Positions 1 to 10,285 are shown, numbered from the stretch's first letter. The stretch: 14,545 nt of DNA from Parvularcula sp. (GCA_003506635.1 DNZB01000162.1:1-14545), one strand, 5' to 3'. The notes: a model not told the origin generated them from the sequence alone. Made by a program: numbers and translations.

Positions 1-32
1 TGGCGGTGAGGGGGGCGTTCATGGACGGGTCC

Positions 33-416
33 TTACAATGAACAAGTTTCTAACCTGCAATTCGGGCTTGTCCCCCTCCTGCAAGTTACGATTCCGCTCA
101 ACTCTATGTTCTTTATGCCGCCATATCCGCTGCAACAACCTCGCAGATCGGCAGTCTTCGGTTTCGAGCAGGTCGGGCTTGGATTGTTGTTCTTACAAAT
201 AAGTCTCGCGCCTTCGAAATACTTCATTCCAAGATTCCAGCTGCAACAGCCCTGAAAACTCGAAGGCGCCAGACAGAGAGAAGGTCGCGCATCAGCATCG
301 CTGAAAGATGTGGCCGCTTCCTGCGTCGTAGAGGTTTCGCAGCCGGCAGAAATGATGGCGATTAGGCCAAGAGAAAGCGCAATTATTTTCCGTCGTAATG
401 CATCACCAGCGGTCAT
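33..416 (-). CDS. Cys-rich putative lipoprotein with duplicated motif
   Basis: A predicted 127-residue exported protein of unknown function. Residues 1-25 look like a signal peptide: a short basic start (LRRK), a hydrophobic stretch, then SAGC with Cys26 as candidate lipidation site. Ser at -3 is not the usual Leu/Val/Ile, so lipoprotein status is likely rather than certain. After a Ser/Thr/Ala linker the mature part holds two homologous 28-residue units at 56-83 and 93-120. Each begins GCCS, has a middle Cys, and ends with an SP-x-C motif (Cys57, 58, 74, 83 and Cys94, 95, 112, 120), which suggests paired disulfides in the periplasm. The frame stays open upstream to 683, but that part runs through palindromic repeats, so I start at the ATG at 416, just before the signal peptide, with a weak GAAGAG upstream. 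I recognise the GCCS...C...SP-C pattern only loosely from other bacterial Cys-rich proteins and cannot assign a role. Confidence 0.72.
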   Translation of the reverse strand: MTAGDALRRKIIALSLGLIAIISAGCETSTTQEAATSFSDADARPSLCLAPSSFQGCCSWNLGMKYFEGARLICKNNNPSPTCSKPKTADLRGCCSGYGGIKNIELSGIVTCRRGTSPNCRLETCSL

Positions 417-488
417 CTCTTCGAAAGTCGAGACCCAGCCCGCGCGCGAACGCGCACTTAAATAGCGCCCCAGCGACGCCCGATATGG

Positions 489-508
489 ATCCCGGCTTTC
501 GCCGGGAT
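489..508. repeat. Short palindromic intergenic repeat
   Basis: A perfect 8-base stem (ATCCCGGC / GCCGGGAT) closes on a 4-base loop, TTTC. Translated on the minus strand the neighbourhood reads HPGESRDP-like, which is the usual accidental translation of a dispersed intergenic repeat in alphaproteobacteria. It lies upstream of the Cys-rich lipoprotein gene and 32 bases from the larger palindromic element. The repeat identity is from memory of the family; the hairpin itself is seen directly. Confidence 0.7.
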
Positions 509-540
509 GGGCGGAGTAGCCTTTTCGCTTTGAAGTTATT

Positions 541-660
541 CCGTCACCCCGGACGGCGAAGCCGATCCGGGGACCATCTCCTGAACCACCCGCGCGCACG
601 TTAGTAATTTCAGGAGATGGACCCCGGGTTCGCGCGAAGGCGCGCGCCCCGGGGTGACGG
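541..660. repeat. Composite palindromic intergenic repeat, about 120 bp
   Basis: The outer 12 bases are perfect inverted repeats (541-552 with 649-660). An inner pair (571-585 with 609-623) matches at 14 of 15 positions. Each arm also folds alone: 547-557 against 561-572 on the left, and 622-635 against 640-654 on the right. The element ends 19 bases past the korA-like stop codon and lies ahead of the lipoprotein gene. It could block read-through or protect the korA transcript 3' end. It resembles mobile-looking, non-autonomous repeats found in many copies in alphaproteobacterial genomes. No T-tract typical of an intrinsic terminator follows. Confidence 0.75.
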
Positions 661-679
661 ATAGAGCGGCGCTCCATCA

Positions 680-2551
<1,872 letters not shown>

Positions 2552-2667
2552 GGAAAAAGCCTGTTGCTCTCGATTTCTTGCCAATACTCCAAAGCGCGCG
2601 GCTGAAAAGGGGTAACCGCCTTTCCGGCCCGGCGCCGGCGTCCTTCGGGAGTAAAAGGGATGGCCCT

Positions 2668-2710
2668 GAAAAGGAAAGGGCGGGCGCGCCCTCAAGGGAA
2701 CGCGCCCGCC
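2668..2710 (-). terminator. Rho-independent terminator after urcA-family gene
   Basis: Read on the minus strand, a perfect 10-base stem (GGCGGGCGCG / CGCGCCCGCC, plus-strand 2701-2710 with 2679-2688) encloses a 12-base loop and is followed by the T-rich tract CTTTCCTTTTC (plus-strand 2668-2678). It begins 25 bases past the UrcA stop codon, so it should end that transcript and keep korA separate from it. Confidence 0.75.
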
Positions 2711-2735
2711 GACGGCGATCCGCACCTGTAGGGGC

Positions 2736-3095
2736 TTACCGTGCGGCCGCCGCGACTGCGAGGTCGATTCGGGACCGATTTTCTTCAAGCACCCGTCGTT
2801 CACATTCGCGCAGCATCGACGGCGTCGCCGTCACGCTGCTGAAGACCCGGCAGAAATGCCGCGCCCTCTTGCTGACCCGGCGCTCAAGCGTCTTGACATC
2901 CTCTGGCCGGGTCAGGTCGAGGTCGGCGATCGAAAGCCGCGCGGAATAAGTCTTCGCGCCATCCCCGACGCGCGGCCTGGCCTCGGCCCCGGACGTTGCG
3001 GCAAGGATGAAGGCAGCGCCAAGCATGGCGATGCCGAGCGGCTTCCACCGAAAGATGGTATTCTTGGGTGAACACATAGATCTGCTATTCTCCAT
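2736..3095 (-). CDS. UrcA family secreted protein
   Basis: A 119-residue member of the UrcA family, small exported proteins first named after a uranium-responsive gene of Caulobacter; their biochemical role is unknown. Residues about 11-39 form a signal peptide (KNTIFRWK, then a hydrophobic core, then SGAEA) with likely cleavage near residue 39. The mature part carries the family signature: a Y-S-A-R-L strand, then DLDLTRPEDVKTLERRV at about 58-74, then two cysteines (Cys82, Cys98) in the spacing typical of the family and likely to form a disulfide. The start is uncertain: ATG at 3095 gives MENSRS, while ATG at 3077 gives a protein six residues shorter and also leaves a full signal peptide. 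It is divergent from the winged-helix/TPR gene and followed by a strong terminator, so it is probably monocistronic. Confidence 0.85.
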   Translation of the reverse strand: MENSRSMCSPKNTIFRWKPLGIAMLGAAFILAATSGAEARPRVGDGAKTYSARLSIADLDLTRPEDVKTLERRVSKRARHFCRVFSSVTATPSMLRECERRVLEENRSRIDLAVAAAAR

Positions 3096-3347
3096 AGCCC
3101 GACCGCCGCGTTCCGGTATGAAAGGCGCGCAGGCGGGCGGGGCGAGGAGTCGTCGATCACGCGGTGACAGGTCCTGAAAGTCGACTGAATTTTGTCGCGT
3201 CGCATCAAATTGAGGGTTGCTGCCTTTGAAAGGAATTTTAGCCACGGAAGTTCAATGCCTTAAAGGGAACCGCGACCGGTCATTCCGGCGCCTTTGAATT
3301 ATGAGAAATTTCTGAGTTCCGAAGTTACAACCGAAAATGATGGGGCC

Positions 3348-5267
3348 ATGGCGCTCGCCGATGGCGCCGTACTGGTTGCGGGTCCCTTCCGCCTCGACAT
3401 GCGCGAGCGCCGGCTGACGCGTGACGGAGTGGCGATTCCACTGTCAGGAAAGCCGCTGGAGCTATTAGAATTTCTAATGAAAGGCTCGCAGCGACTCATC
3501 AACAAGGACGAAATCTTCGAGCGCGTCTGGGAGGGGCGGGCGATTTCCGAAGCGGTTTTGACGACCGCGATCCGCCAGATCCGTGCGGCGCTTGGCGATG
3601 ACGCTCGCAATCCCGCCATTATCGAGACGGTGCATGGAAAAGGGTACCGCTTTCTGATTCCGGCAACCAGCGCCGCGAGAGGTGCGCGGCTAACCTCCGC
3701 AGCGGCGCCGTCGCACGCCCGGCGTCGTGCGGCGCCCGCGATATTCGCCGCCGTCCTTCTCCTCGCGTTTCTGCTTGCCGCTGTAATTTTTTCGCGAGCA
3801 GGTTCGCGCCCGGCGAGCCCACCCGCCAAGTCGATCGCCGTCATGCCCTTCGCAGATTTAAGCCCCGAGGCCGACGCCGCCTGGTTCACCGAAGGGTTGA
3901 CTGAGGAGATCGTCACCTCAATCGCAAGGACGCCGGACCTACGCATCGCCTCGCGGCGAGCAGCGGAAACCGCGGCGCGCGATGGGGCCACGCCCGCGGC
4001 GCTGAGGGATCGGCTGGGCGTCGCCACCGTGCTCGAGGGCGCCGTCCGCCGCACGGAAGGGCGGGTGAAAGTCACCGCGCATCTATTCCGCACCAGCGAC
4101 GGATTTCAGCTGTGGACGCAATCCTATGATCGCGCTGAGAATGACGTCATCACCATCCAGGAAGACATCGCCGTCGATATTGCGCGCGCGCTCGACACCG
4201 TCCTTGATCCGTCGAAACTGGCGGCGATGATGAAAGCGGGCACGGCCTCGCCCGCCGCCTACGAGGCCTATTTGATTGGCGTTGCGTTCAGCCGGCGAAA
4301 CCTCCTCGGCGGCGATATTGAGGATGCGCGCCGTTCGGCGGCGGCGTTTGAGCGCGCGAGAGAAATTGACCCGTCCTTTTCCAATGCGCACTGGCGCGCC
4401 GCGCTCGCATGGTTCAACAATGAAACGCGCATGGATTCAAAAGTCTTCGGCGCCGAATTCAGCCGCGAGGAAAGGCTCACGGCTTATGAGCATCGCGTCG
4501 ATGCGGCGATCGCGACAGCGAGCAACGAAATCGACGCGCTGAAATACCGTTCGTCGCGGGCGTCCATGCGGCTTCAATTGAAGCCCGCGCATGACCTGAT
4601 GCTGCAATATCTAAAAGCCCGGCCGCGCGACATCGACGCCTGGGAGCAGCTGGCGACGCTCGCCGCTTATGCCGGCGATCGCCGGTCCGTTGCGCGCGCC
4701 GCCGAGCGCGTTCATGCGCTGTCGATGGAAAGCGGCTGGCCATGGTCGCGCGCTGTCACGATTTCGGTGATGGCGATGAAGCCAGAACTCGCCGCCCGCC
4801 GCGCACGCGCGCAATTGCGGGTCAACCCCGACAACGCGACGCTCAATTACCAGGCCCACCGTGCGTTTTTGTGGTCCGGCGCGATCGAAGACGCGAAGAA
4901 AGCGCTCGTCTATGTGCGGTCCTCGGCGATGGCGGAAGAAAACAAGCTGCTCGCAGAGATGCGGCAGGCATGCGCCGAAGGGCGAATCGCAGACGCGGCC
5001 CGCTTCAGGGAGCGGATCGAACCTATCGGCGATGTCGCGGCGCGCTGGCAGGCCGCGCAGCTGATGGGCGATCAGGCGGACGCGAACCGAATCCTTGCAC
5101 AGTTCGACAATGAAGAAGGCCTGCCGACGCTTCTCCAGTTCATGTTTCATCCGACCTTCGACGCGACCGCATTTCCGGCGCTAATGCGCCGGCTGGAGAT
5201 CGAGGGCGTGCGTCCGGTGCGCCCGGCCCGCATGCCGATGGCCTGCGCAACTGTTCCGGCGGCCTGA
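3348..5267 (+). CDS. Membrane winged-helix / TolB-like / TPR regulator
   Basis: A predicted 639-residue one-component membrane regulator in the CadC-like layout. An OmpR/PhoB-type winged helix (about 8-104, ending in the typical HGKGYRF) binds DNA in the cytoplasm. One membrane segment follows (about 130-149, AIFAAVLLLAFLLAAVIF). Next is a TolB/FlgO-like domain starting SIAVMPFADLS at about 162 and including FTEGLTEEI, presumably periplasmic. The rest (about 290-600) is helical with TPR-like repeats. The signal and target genes are unknown; the divergent urcA-family gene is the obvious candidate. The frame opens at a TTG at 3294, but those 18 codons are AT-rich at third positions and lack a ribosome site, so I prefer the ATG at 3348. 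Related proteins in alphaproteobacteria are often annotated as adenylate cyclase-like, but no cyclase domain is visible here. Confidence 0.85.
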   Translation: MALADGAVLVAGPFRLDMRERRLTRDGVAIPLSGKPLELLEFLMKGSQRLINKDEIFERVWEGRAISEAVLTTAIRQIRAALGDDARNPAIIETVHGKGYRFLIPATSAARGARLTSAAAPSHARRRAAPAIFAAVLLLAFLLAAVIFSRAGSRPASPPAKSIAVMPFADLSPEADAAWFTEGLTEEIVTSIARTPDLRIASRRAAETAARDGATPAALRDRLGVATVLEGAVRRTEGRVKVTAHLFRTSDGFQLWTQSYDRAENDVITIQEDIAVDIARALDTVLDPSKLAAMMKAGTASPAAYEAYLIGVAFSRRNLLGGDIEDARRSAAAFERAREIDPSFSNAHWRAALAWFNNETRMDSKVFGAEFSREERLTAYEHRVDAAIATASNEIDALKYRSSRASMRLQLKPAHDLMLQYLKARPRDIDAWEQLATLAAYAGDRRSVARAAERVHALSMESGWPWSRAVTISVMAMKPELAARRARAQLRVNPDNATLNYQAHRAFLWSGAIEDAKKALVYVRSSAMAEENKLLAEMRQACAEGRIADAARFRERIEPIGDVAARWQAAQLMGDQADANRILAQFDNEEGLPTLLQFMFHPTFDATAFPALMRRLEIEGVRPVRPARMPMACATVPAA

Positions 5268-5320
5268 CCTGCGCAGTCCCGGTGGGCGATCACTCAACGG
5301 CGCCGGCGCGTATCGCCGCC

Positions 5321-5503
5321 ATGAAAATGCGCAGGAAATCCGACCTTCCTCATAAAGCCAGCGCCGCTTGCGGCCGGCCAATGGTCTGGCGCAAGCGCTG
5401 GGCGAAGGTGTGGGACGAGATCAAATATTGTTCTGACCGCTGCCGCGGCCGGCGGCTTGGCGCTGCGCCTCAACGGGCTGGCGGCGACCGCCGTTCCTTG
5501 TGA
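5321..5503 (+). CDS. DUF2256 small zinc-ribbon-like protein
   Basis: A 60-residue basic protein of the DUF2256 family (unknown function). It carries the family core KSDLPHK...CGRPMVWRKRW followed by WDEIKYCSDRCR, where paired cysteines normally bind a metal. Only three of the usual four cysteines are present (17, 37 and 41): the position that is normally the first Cys of the CxxC pair is Ser14 (KASAAC in place of KTCxxC). A GTG at 5282 would add 13 residues with no family similarity, so I start at the ATG at 5321, whose MKMRRKSDLP beginning matches relatives. It lies 53 bases after the TPR regulator and may share its transcript. The residues after about 45 look unconserved. Confidence 0.8.
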   Translation: MKMRRKSDLPHKASAACGRPMVWRKRWAKVWDEIKYCSDRCRGRRLGAAPQRAGGDRRSL

Positions 5504-5534
5504 TAGTGCCTTGATGATTTAGGGCGGGTTCAGG

Positions 5535-6200
5535 ATGTCCGCGCTGGCGCACTTCACATTATTGTCGGTATTGCTGGTCATCGCCGGTTGCGGCCGGGCG
5601 CATGAAGAGGCCTCGCCGGGAACAGCTCCGGGGGCGCCCGCGCTGAACGTCGATGCGGTCCCCGTTCCCAGTCTTGCTGATACTGCTCCTGATCCCGCTG
5701 AAACGCGGGCGAATGTCGATCAGCCGGAGCAGCCGGCGCCGGTCGAGCCTTCGGCGCATATGGATTTTGGCGCACCTGCGGAAGGCGGCGGCGGCTATGG
5801 AGCGATCGCCGCAACCTCGAGCGGACCGATCGTTTCGGCGTTCGGCTCATACGGTTATGGAACGCGAGCCGCCGCGGAGCGCGCTGCGATAGAGGGATGC
5901 AGAAAGCTTGCGGCAAAAATCGGCGACGGCAAGCAGGCCGAGGCGTGCCGTTCCGCGGTCTATTTTTATGACGGCGCATGCGCCGGGCTTGCAACCAGTT
6001 CGGATGGCGGCTGGGGTACCGGCTGGTCGACAACAAGCGCGCGGGAAGCATGCCGGTATGCCGAGGCGAGCTGTCGGGATTCCGGAGGCCCGGATTGCGA
6101 GGGGGTCGCCTACCTATGCTCCCCCTCCGGGCGTCGCGGCACGTGCGATGGAGGCATTAGCATCGATGGCGAAACGACGAGGGTCAGTTCGCCGCAATAA
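5535..6200 (+). CDS. DUF4189 domain lipoprotein
   Basis: A 221-residue predicted lipoprotein of unknown function. Its signal peptide ends in the lipobox IAGC (Cys19). A Pro/Ala-rich spacer at 20-80 is followed by a DUF4189 domain at about 88-182: GYGAIAATSSG, then YGYGTRAAAERAAIEGC, and later a GWGTGWS...AREAC repeat of the same half-motif. Eight cysteines (122, 138, 149, 173, 180, 188, 195, 204) suggest disulfides and periplasmic or outer-membrane location; the last four lie at or beyond the end of the usual domain. The ATG at 5535 has AGGGCGGG six bases upstream. It starts 31 bases after the DUF2256 gene, with no visible terminator between. Confidence 0.82.
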   Translation: MSALAHFTLLSVLLVIAGCGRAHEEASPGTAPGAPALNVDAVPVPSLADTAPDPAETRANVDQPEQPAPVEPSAHMDFGAPAEGGGGYGAIAATSSGPIVSAFGSYGYGTRAAAERAAIEGCRKLAAKIGDGKQAEACRSAVYFYDGACAGLATSSDGGWGTGWSTTSAREACRYAEASCRDSGGPDCEGVAYLCSPSGRRGTCDGGISIDGETTRVSSPQ

Positions 6201-6273
6201 TGGCGGCTCAGGACTGGCCATTGGCGGAGAATGACGGCAAAGAACGCGTTGTTGCCGCAGAGCGAAGGTCGCC

Positions 6274-6927
6274 ATGAAATTCTTCGTCGATACCGCTGAA
6301 GTCGCAGAGATCAAAGCGCTGATTCCGACAGGCCTCGTCGACGGGGTGACGACGAACCCGAGCCTCGTAGCCAAATCAGGGCGCGATTTCCGTGAGATGA
6401 TCGCCGAGGCGTGCGCACTGGTGCCGGGCCCTGTCAGCGCCGAGGTGACAGCGCTTGAAACCGAAAAGATGCTCGCTGAAGGGCGTTCGCTTGCGCGGAT
6501 TGCAAAGAATGTCGTCGTCAAGCTGCCCCTGACGCTGAATGGGATCGCCGCCTGCAAGGCGCTGACGGAAGAAGGGATCAAGACTAACGTCACGCTGTGC
6601 TTTTCCGTCAACCAGGCGCTCATCGCAGCGAAGGCGGGGGCGACCTACATCTCGCCTTTTATCGGGCGCCTCGATGATATCGGGCAGGACGGCATGGAGC
6701 TCATTCGCGAGATCCGCGCCGTTTATGACAATTACGGCTTCGCGACCAACATCCTCGCGGCTTCGATCCGATCGCCGCAGCACATGCGGGAATCAGCGCT
6801 CGCCGGCGCCGACGTCGCAACGGCGCCGCCGGGCGTCATCAAGGCGCTCGCCAATCATCCGCTGACGGACAAAGGGATCGAGACTTTCCTGGCCGATTGG
6901 GCGAAGACAGGACAGAAAATCCTTTGA
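6274..6927 (+). CDS. tal: Transaldolase, type 3 (TalC/FSA family)
   Basis: A 217-residue short transaldolase that moves a dihydroxyacetone unit between sugar phosphates in the non-oxidative pentose phosphate pathway. The fold start [10 protein letters not shown], the GVTTNPSL loop at 24-31, the Schiff-base Lys83 in VVKLPLT, and [11 protein letters not shown] at 127-137 are all present. Phe129 lies where E. coli FsaA has Tyr131; Phe is the residue of true transaldolases, so transaldolase rather than fructose-6-phosphate aldolase activity is expected. Length is normal for the subfamily. The ATG at 6274 has AAGG eight bases upstream. Its stop TGA overlaps the TTG start of the MscS gene (TTGA), so it is probably the first gene of a five-gene operon. 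Confidence 0.95.
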   Translation: MKFFVDTAEVAEIKALIPTGLVDGVTTNPSLVAKSGRDFREMIAEACALVPGPVSAEVTALETEKMLAEGRSLARIAKNVVVKLPLTLNGIAACKALTEEGIKTNVTLCFSVNQALIAAKAGATYISPFIGRLDDIGQDGMELIREIRAVYDNYGFATNILAASIRSPQHMRESALAGADVATAPPGVIKALANHPLTDKGIETFLADWAKTGQKIL

Positions 6928-9344
6928 AGTCCTGGAGGCGCGTCCTCTCCGTCATCGTCGCGCTCGCGGCGTCCGTGGCGCTCGCTTTCGCGCAGGACGC
7001 CCGCGACCGCGCGCGCGACAAGGAGATCGCCGCCGCCGCGCAGTCGCTCCGTACGCTGTCGACGAAGCTGGAAGACGGCGCGATCGATGATCCAGAAACC
7101 TTTTCGCACGAAATTCGCAAGGCGATTGAGGACTCGCGCGCGCTCCTGCCGACGGTTGAAGCGGCGCTGAGACGTGCGGAGGAAAGCCTTGCGCTCCTCG
7201 GTTCCGCGCCGAAGGAAGGCGAATCGGCCGAAGCGCCGCTGCTCGCCGCCGACCGCAAGACTTTGACGGATCGCGTCGCCTACTTCCAGCGCCAGCGCTC
7301 GCGCGTCCTCGCCAATATCGACGAAGGCGCGCGCATTCTTGCAGCCCAGTCGCAACAACGTCTCGAGGCGCGATGGAGTCGCATTTTGCGGCGCGACGCC
7401 TCGCTTGCTTCGCCGGGTCTGTGGTCGCGCGCCGCGTCCGAAGCGGCGGCGCTCCGCGGCGAGGTTCGCGGCTATTTCGAACGCTGGCGCAAGGGGCGGG
7501 AAGGGCGGGGCGGCGCGCTGCTCGGCGCCGCGGCGATCGCGGCCGCCTTTGCATTTTCCTTCCTGATGTTCGGTCCGGTCAGGAACTGGTCGCGCTACGC
7601 CTTCTCGGCGCGGCTCGAAAAACTTGAACCGACGCCTGCGCGGCGCGTCGCCCTCGCCGGCGTGCGAATGCTGACGCGCGTTATCCCCGGGGTTATCGGC
7701 GGCTTTGCGGTCGTTGAAACGGCGCGCGCCGTCGGGTTGCTCGCCGATGACGGCATCGGGGTTGCGCGCGCGCTCTGGGGCGCCCTTATCGCCTTTCTGC
7801 TCATCGACGGTTTTTCGGTCGGGATCCTTTCGCCCGCTGCGCCGAACTGGCGGCTGACCGGCCTCGACGCGGCGCGCGCGCGGACAGCCTCGCGCCTCAT
7901 CCTGACGATCGTCACCACCGTCGGCCTCAAGGCTGTTTTCGTCTCCGTCACGCAAGCAGCCGGCGACGCGACGTCGGCCGCCCGGCTGGCGACCGGCATC
8001 AGCGCGATGATCGTCGGCGCGCTTCTTTTCATGTTGTGCCTGCCGCCGGCCAAGGCGTCGGAGCCGTCTGCGCCGGACGCGAATAGGTCAGTCTGGCCGG
8101 GCTTGCGCTTCATCGGGCGTATTCTCGGAGTCGTCATTGGCGCGTCGGCGGTGGCCGGGCATGTCAATCTCGCCGACTTCGCCGCGACGCGCATCTACTA
8201 CATGGCGATGATCGCGGCGATGCTGTGGTTCCTGCGGGCGGCCCTGCGCGAGGCGATCGGGTTCGCCGACCGGCGCCTGAAATCAGGCAGGTCCGGCGCC
8301 GGCTCCGCCGCAGGTGATTTCAATTTCTGGATCGGTCTTGGCGTCGACGCCGTTCTTGTCCTCGCGGCTGCGCCGGCGTTACTTATTCTCGCCGGCTTTG
8401 ACGCCGCCGCGGCGCGCGACCTCTTTATGCGCGCATTTGTCGGCTTTCGCGTCGGCGGCGTTGTTATTTCGCTGACCGACATCCTGCTTGCGATCTGCGC
8501 GTTTGTCGCAATCCTCGGGGCGACGCGGCTCTTGCAAGCGGGCCTGCAACGCGGCCCGCTCGCGCATTCGCGCATGGACCTCGGCGTTCAAAATTCGCTC
8601 GTCACGCTGTTCGGCTATGCAGGCCTCATCTTCGCGGCGGCGACCGCGCTTTCCGTGGCCGGCTTCGACCTATCAAACCTCGCGCTGATCGCCGGGGCCC
8701 TGTCGGTCGGCATCGGCTTCGGTCTTCAGTCGGTCGTCAACAATTTTGTCTCAGGCCTCATTCTGCTGTTCGAACGACCGATCAAGGTCGGAGACTGGAT
8801 CGTGACGAGCTCGGGCGAGGGGATCGTCAAGAAAATCAGCGTGCGCTCGACGGAACTTGAGACGTTCGAGCGTTCTTCGATCATCATTCCGAACTCCGAG
8901 CTTGTAGCGCAGACGGTCACCAACTGGACCCACAAGAACAATATGGGCCGAATACGCATTCCAGTCGGCGTCGCATACGGGGCCGATCCAGAACGCGTTC
9001 GCGACGTCTTGCTGAAATGCGCCGGCGATCACCCCCTGATCGTGCGCTATCCTGAACCTTTCGTCTCCTGGAACGATTTTGGCGCATCCTCGCTTGATTT
9101 TGAGTTGCGGTGTTTTCTCAGCGACATCGGCAAGGGCCTTCAGGTGCGGACTGAACTTCGCTATGCGATATTCACGGCGTTCAAGGAAAACGGCATTGAA
9201 TTTCCGTTCCCGCAGCAGGACATACATGTCCGCTCTTGGCCGACGGAGCGCACGGCGGCGTCTGCGCCCGCGCGGTCGGCGGCGCCGGCCGCCGCGCTCC
9301 CGCGGCTTGAGCCCGAAAACCCCGACGTCGCGGAAGACGATTAG
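6924..9344 (+). CDS. Large MscS-family mechanosensitive channel, DUF3772 type
   Basis: An 806-residue inner-membrane channel that should open under membrane tension to release solutes on osmotic downshock. Residues 1-24 look like a signal peptide (KSWRR, hydrophobic core, AFA). A helical periplasmic DUF3772-like part runs to about 190, followed by roughly eleven hydrophobic segments. The last of these contains the MscS pore helix ([18 protein letters not shown]) leading into [11 protein letters not shown] near residues 616-626, the beta domain with [17 protein letters not shown], and the cytoplasmic vestibule to about 775. A Pro/Ala-rich acidic tail ends the protein. The frame opens at a TTG at 6897, inside tal. 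I choose the TTG at 6924 because it overlaps the tal stop by four bases, sits 11 bases after AGGA, and puts the signal peptide at the very N-terminus. Confidence 0.92.
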   Translation: MKSWRRVLSVIVALAASVALAFAQDARDRARDKEIAAAAQSLRTLSTKLEDGAIDDPETFSHEIRKAIEDSRALLPTVEAALRRAEESLALLGSAPKEGESAEAPLLAADRKTLTDRVAYFQRQRSRVLANIDEGARILAAQSQQRLEARWSRILRRDASLASPGLWSRAASEAAALRGEVRGYFERWRKGREGRGGALLGAAAIAAAFAFSFLMFGPVRNWSRYAFSARLEKLEPTPARRVALAGVRMLTRVIPGVIGGFAVVETARAVGLLADDGIGVARALWGALIAFLLIDGFSVGILSPAAPNWRLTGLDAARARTASRLILTIVTTVGLKAVFVSVTQAAGDATSAARLATGISAMIVGALLFMLCLPPAKASEPSAPDANRSVWPGLRFIGRILGVVIGASAVAGHVNLADFAATRIYYMAMIAAMLWFLRAALREAIGFADRRLKSGRSGAGSAAGDFNFWIGLGVDAVLVLAAAPALLILAGFDAAAARDLFMRAFVGFRVGGVVISLTDILLAICAFVAILGATRLLQAGLQRGPLAHSRMDLGVQNSLVTLFGYAGLIFAAATALSVAGFDLSNLALIAGALSVGIGFGLQSVVNNFVSGLILLFERPIKVGDWIVTSSGEGIVKKISVRSTELETFERSSIIIPNSELVAQTVTNWTHKNNMGRIRIPVGVAYGADPERVRDVLLKCAGDHPLIVRYPEPFVSWNDFGASSLDFELRCFLSDIGKGLQVRTELRYAIFTAFKENGIEFPFPQQDIHVRSWPTERTAASAPARSAAPAAALPRLEPENPDVAEDD

Positions 9345-9353
9345 GAGAGCGCC

Positions 9354-9593
9354 ATGCTGGACCTGAGGCCTAACTGCGAATGCTGCGGCAGAGACCTCGG
9401 ACCGGGAGACGAGGCGCGCATTTGCAGCTTTGAGTGCACATTCTGCCCTGGCTGCGGCGATGTCGCCTTGAGGGGCCAATGTCCGAATTGCGGGGGTGAA
9501 CTGGTTGCGCGCCCGAGGCGCCCCGCAGCGCATCTCGTAAAATATCCGCCGTCGGACAAACGCGTCGTGAAGGAAGAAGGCTGCGCGCCATGA
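9354..9593 (+). CDS. DUF1272 small zinc-binding-type protein
   Basis: A 79-residue protein clearly of the DUF1272 family (unknown function): it starts MLDLRPNCECCGRDL, continues ARICSFECTFC, and has CPNCGGEL and KYPPSDKRV near the end. Nine cysteines in the first 46 residues (8, 10, 11, 24, 28, 31, 34, 43, 46) could form two zinc sites. An AGGAG sequence that overlaps the MscS stop codon sits six bases before the ATG, and the ATGA at 9590 joins it to the FAH gene, so translation is likely coupled on both sides. Confidence 0.92.
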   Translation: MLDLRPNCECCGRDLGPGDEARICSFECTFCPGCGDVALRGQCPNCGGELVARPRRPAAHLVKYPPSDKRVVKEEGCAP

Positions 9594-10285
9594 CTTATGT
9601 GTTCGAGCCGCCGGCGGTTTCGTCCGTCGAGGTCTTGGGCGGCGGGCGATTTCCGGTGCGGCGTATCTTCTGTATCGGGAGGAATTACGCCGAGCATGTG
9701 AAGGAGATGGGGGGCGACCCGAAATCCGATCCGCCGGTGTTCTTTACAAAGCCTGCCGACGCTGTCGTCGAGACCGGTTCCGTCGTTCCCTATCCGCCGG
9801 CGACCTCCAACCTGCATTACGAGGGCGAACTCGTCATCGCGCTCGGGCGCGGCGGCCGGAATTTGCTTTCGCGCGAGGAAGCGGGCGCCCTCATTTTCGG
9901 CCAGGCGGCGGGCTGCGACCTCACGCGCCGCGACCTGCAGGCGGCGGCGAAGAAAGCCGGTGCTCCATGGGACGCAGCGAAAGGCTTCGACAACTCAGCG
10001 GCGGTCGGCGCGATCGCGCGTATCGAGGATTTTCCGCCGCATTTGTTCGACGCGGCGCGGGTGCGGCTCGCGGTGAACGGCGCCGTCAGGCAGGACTCAG
10101 CTCTCAATTTCATCTGGTCCGTTCCGGAGATCGTCATGGCGCTTTCTAATCTCTTCGAACTGAAAGCCGGAGACCTGATTTTCACCGGAACTCCCGAGGG
10201 CGTCGGCCCGCTCGTCCCTGGCGACCGCGTTGAAGTGACCGTCGGTCCGCTGCCGGCGCTGGAGTTTTCGGTCGGAGAAGGGTGA
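9590..10285 (+). CDS. Fumarylacetoacetate hydrolase family protein
   Basis: A 231-residue cytoplasmic enzyme of the FAH fold, which uses a divalent metal to cleave or decarboxylate acylpyruvate-type or related 2-oxo acids. Metal ligands fit Glu78 and Glu80 (LHYEGELVIALG) and Asp110 (GCDLTRRDLQ). Lys131 (AAKGFDNSA) and FTGTPEGVGPL near 197-207 complete the family signature. Size and motifs resemble fumarylpyruvate or acylpyruvate hydrolases (FAHD1/NagK-like); the FAHD1-like oxaloacetate decarboxylase role is also possible, so the substrate stays open. Its ATG overlaps the DUF1272 stop (ATGA), and its own stop overlaps the next start. Confidence 0.93.
   Translation: MTYVFEPPAVSSVEVLGGGRFPVRRIFCIGRNYAEHVKEMGGDPKSDPPVFFTKPADAVVETGSVVPYPPATSNLHYEGELVIALGRGGRNLLSREEAGALIFGQAAGCDLTRRDLQAAAKKAGAPWDAAKGFDNSAAVGAIARIEDFPPHLFDAARVRLAVNGAVRQDSALNFIWSVPEIVMALSNLFELKAGDLIFTGTPEGVGPLVPGDRVEVTVGPLPALEFSVGEG

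Noticed and set aside
1..32. Possible coding end of a neighbouring gene at the left edge
   Set aside because: Too short to judge; the ATG at 21 meets a stop after six codons and nothing recognisable is encoded.
2552..2803. 84-residue N-terminal extension of the korA frame
   Set aside because: It runs through the terminator hairpin at 2668-2710 and overlaps the end of the urcA-family gene; the family sequence begins right after the ATG at 2551.
6855..7955. Long open frame of 366 codons on the minus strand opposite the mscS gene
   Set aside because: Arg/Gly/Asp-rich, low-complexity translation with no family features; an antisense shadow of a GC-rich gene with a strong MscS signature.
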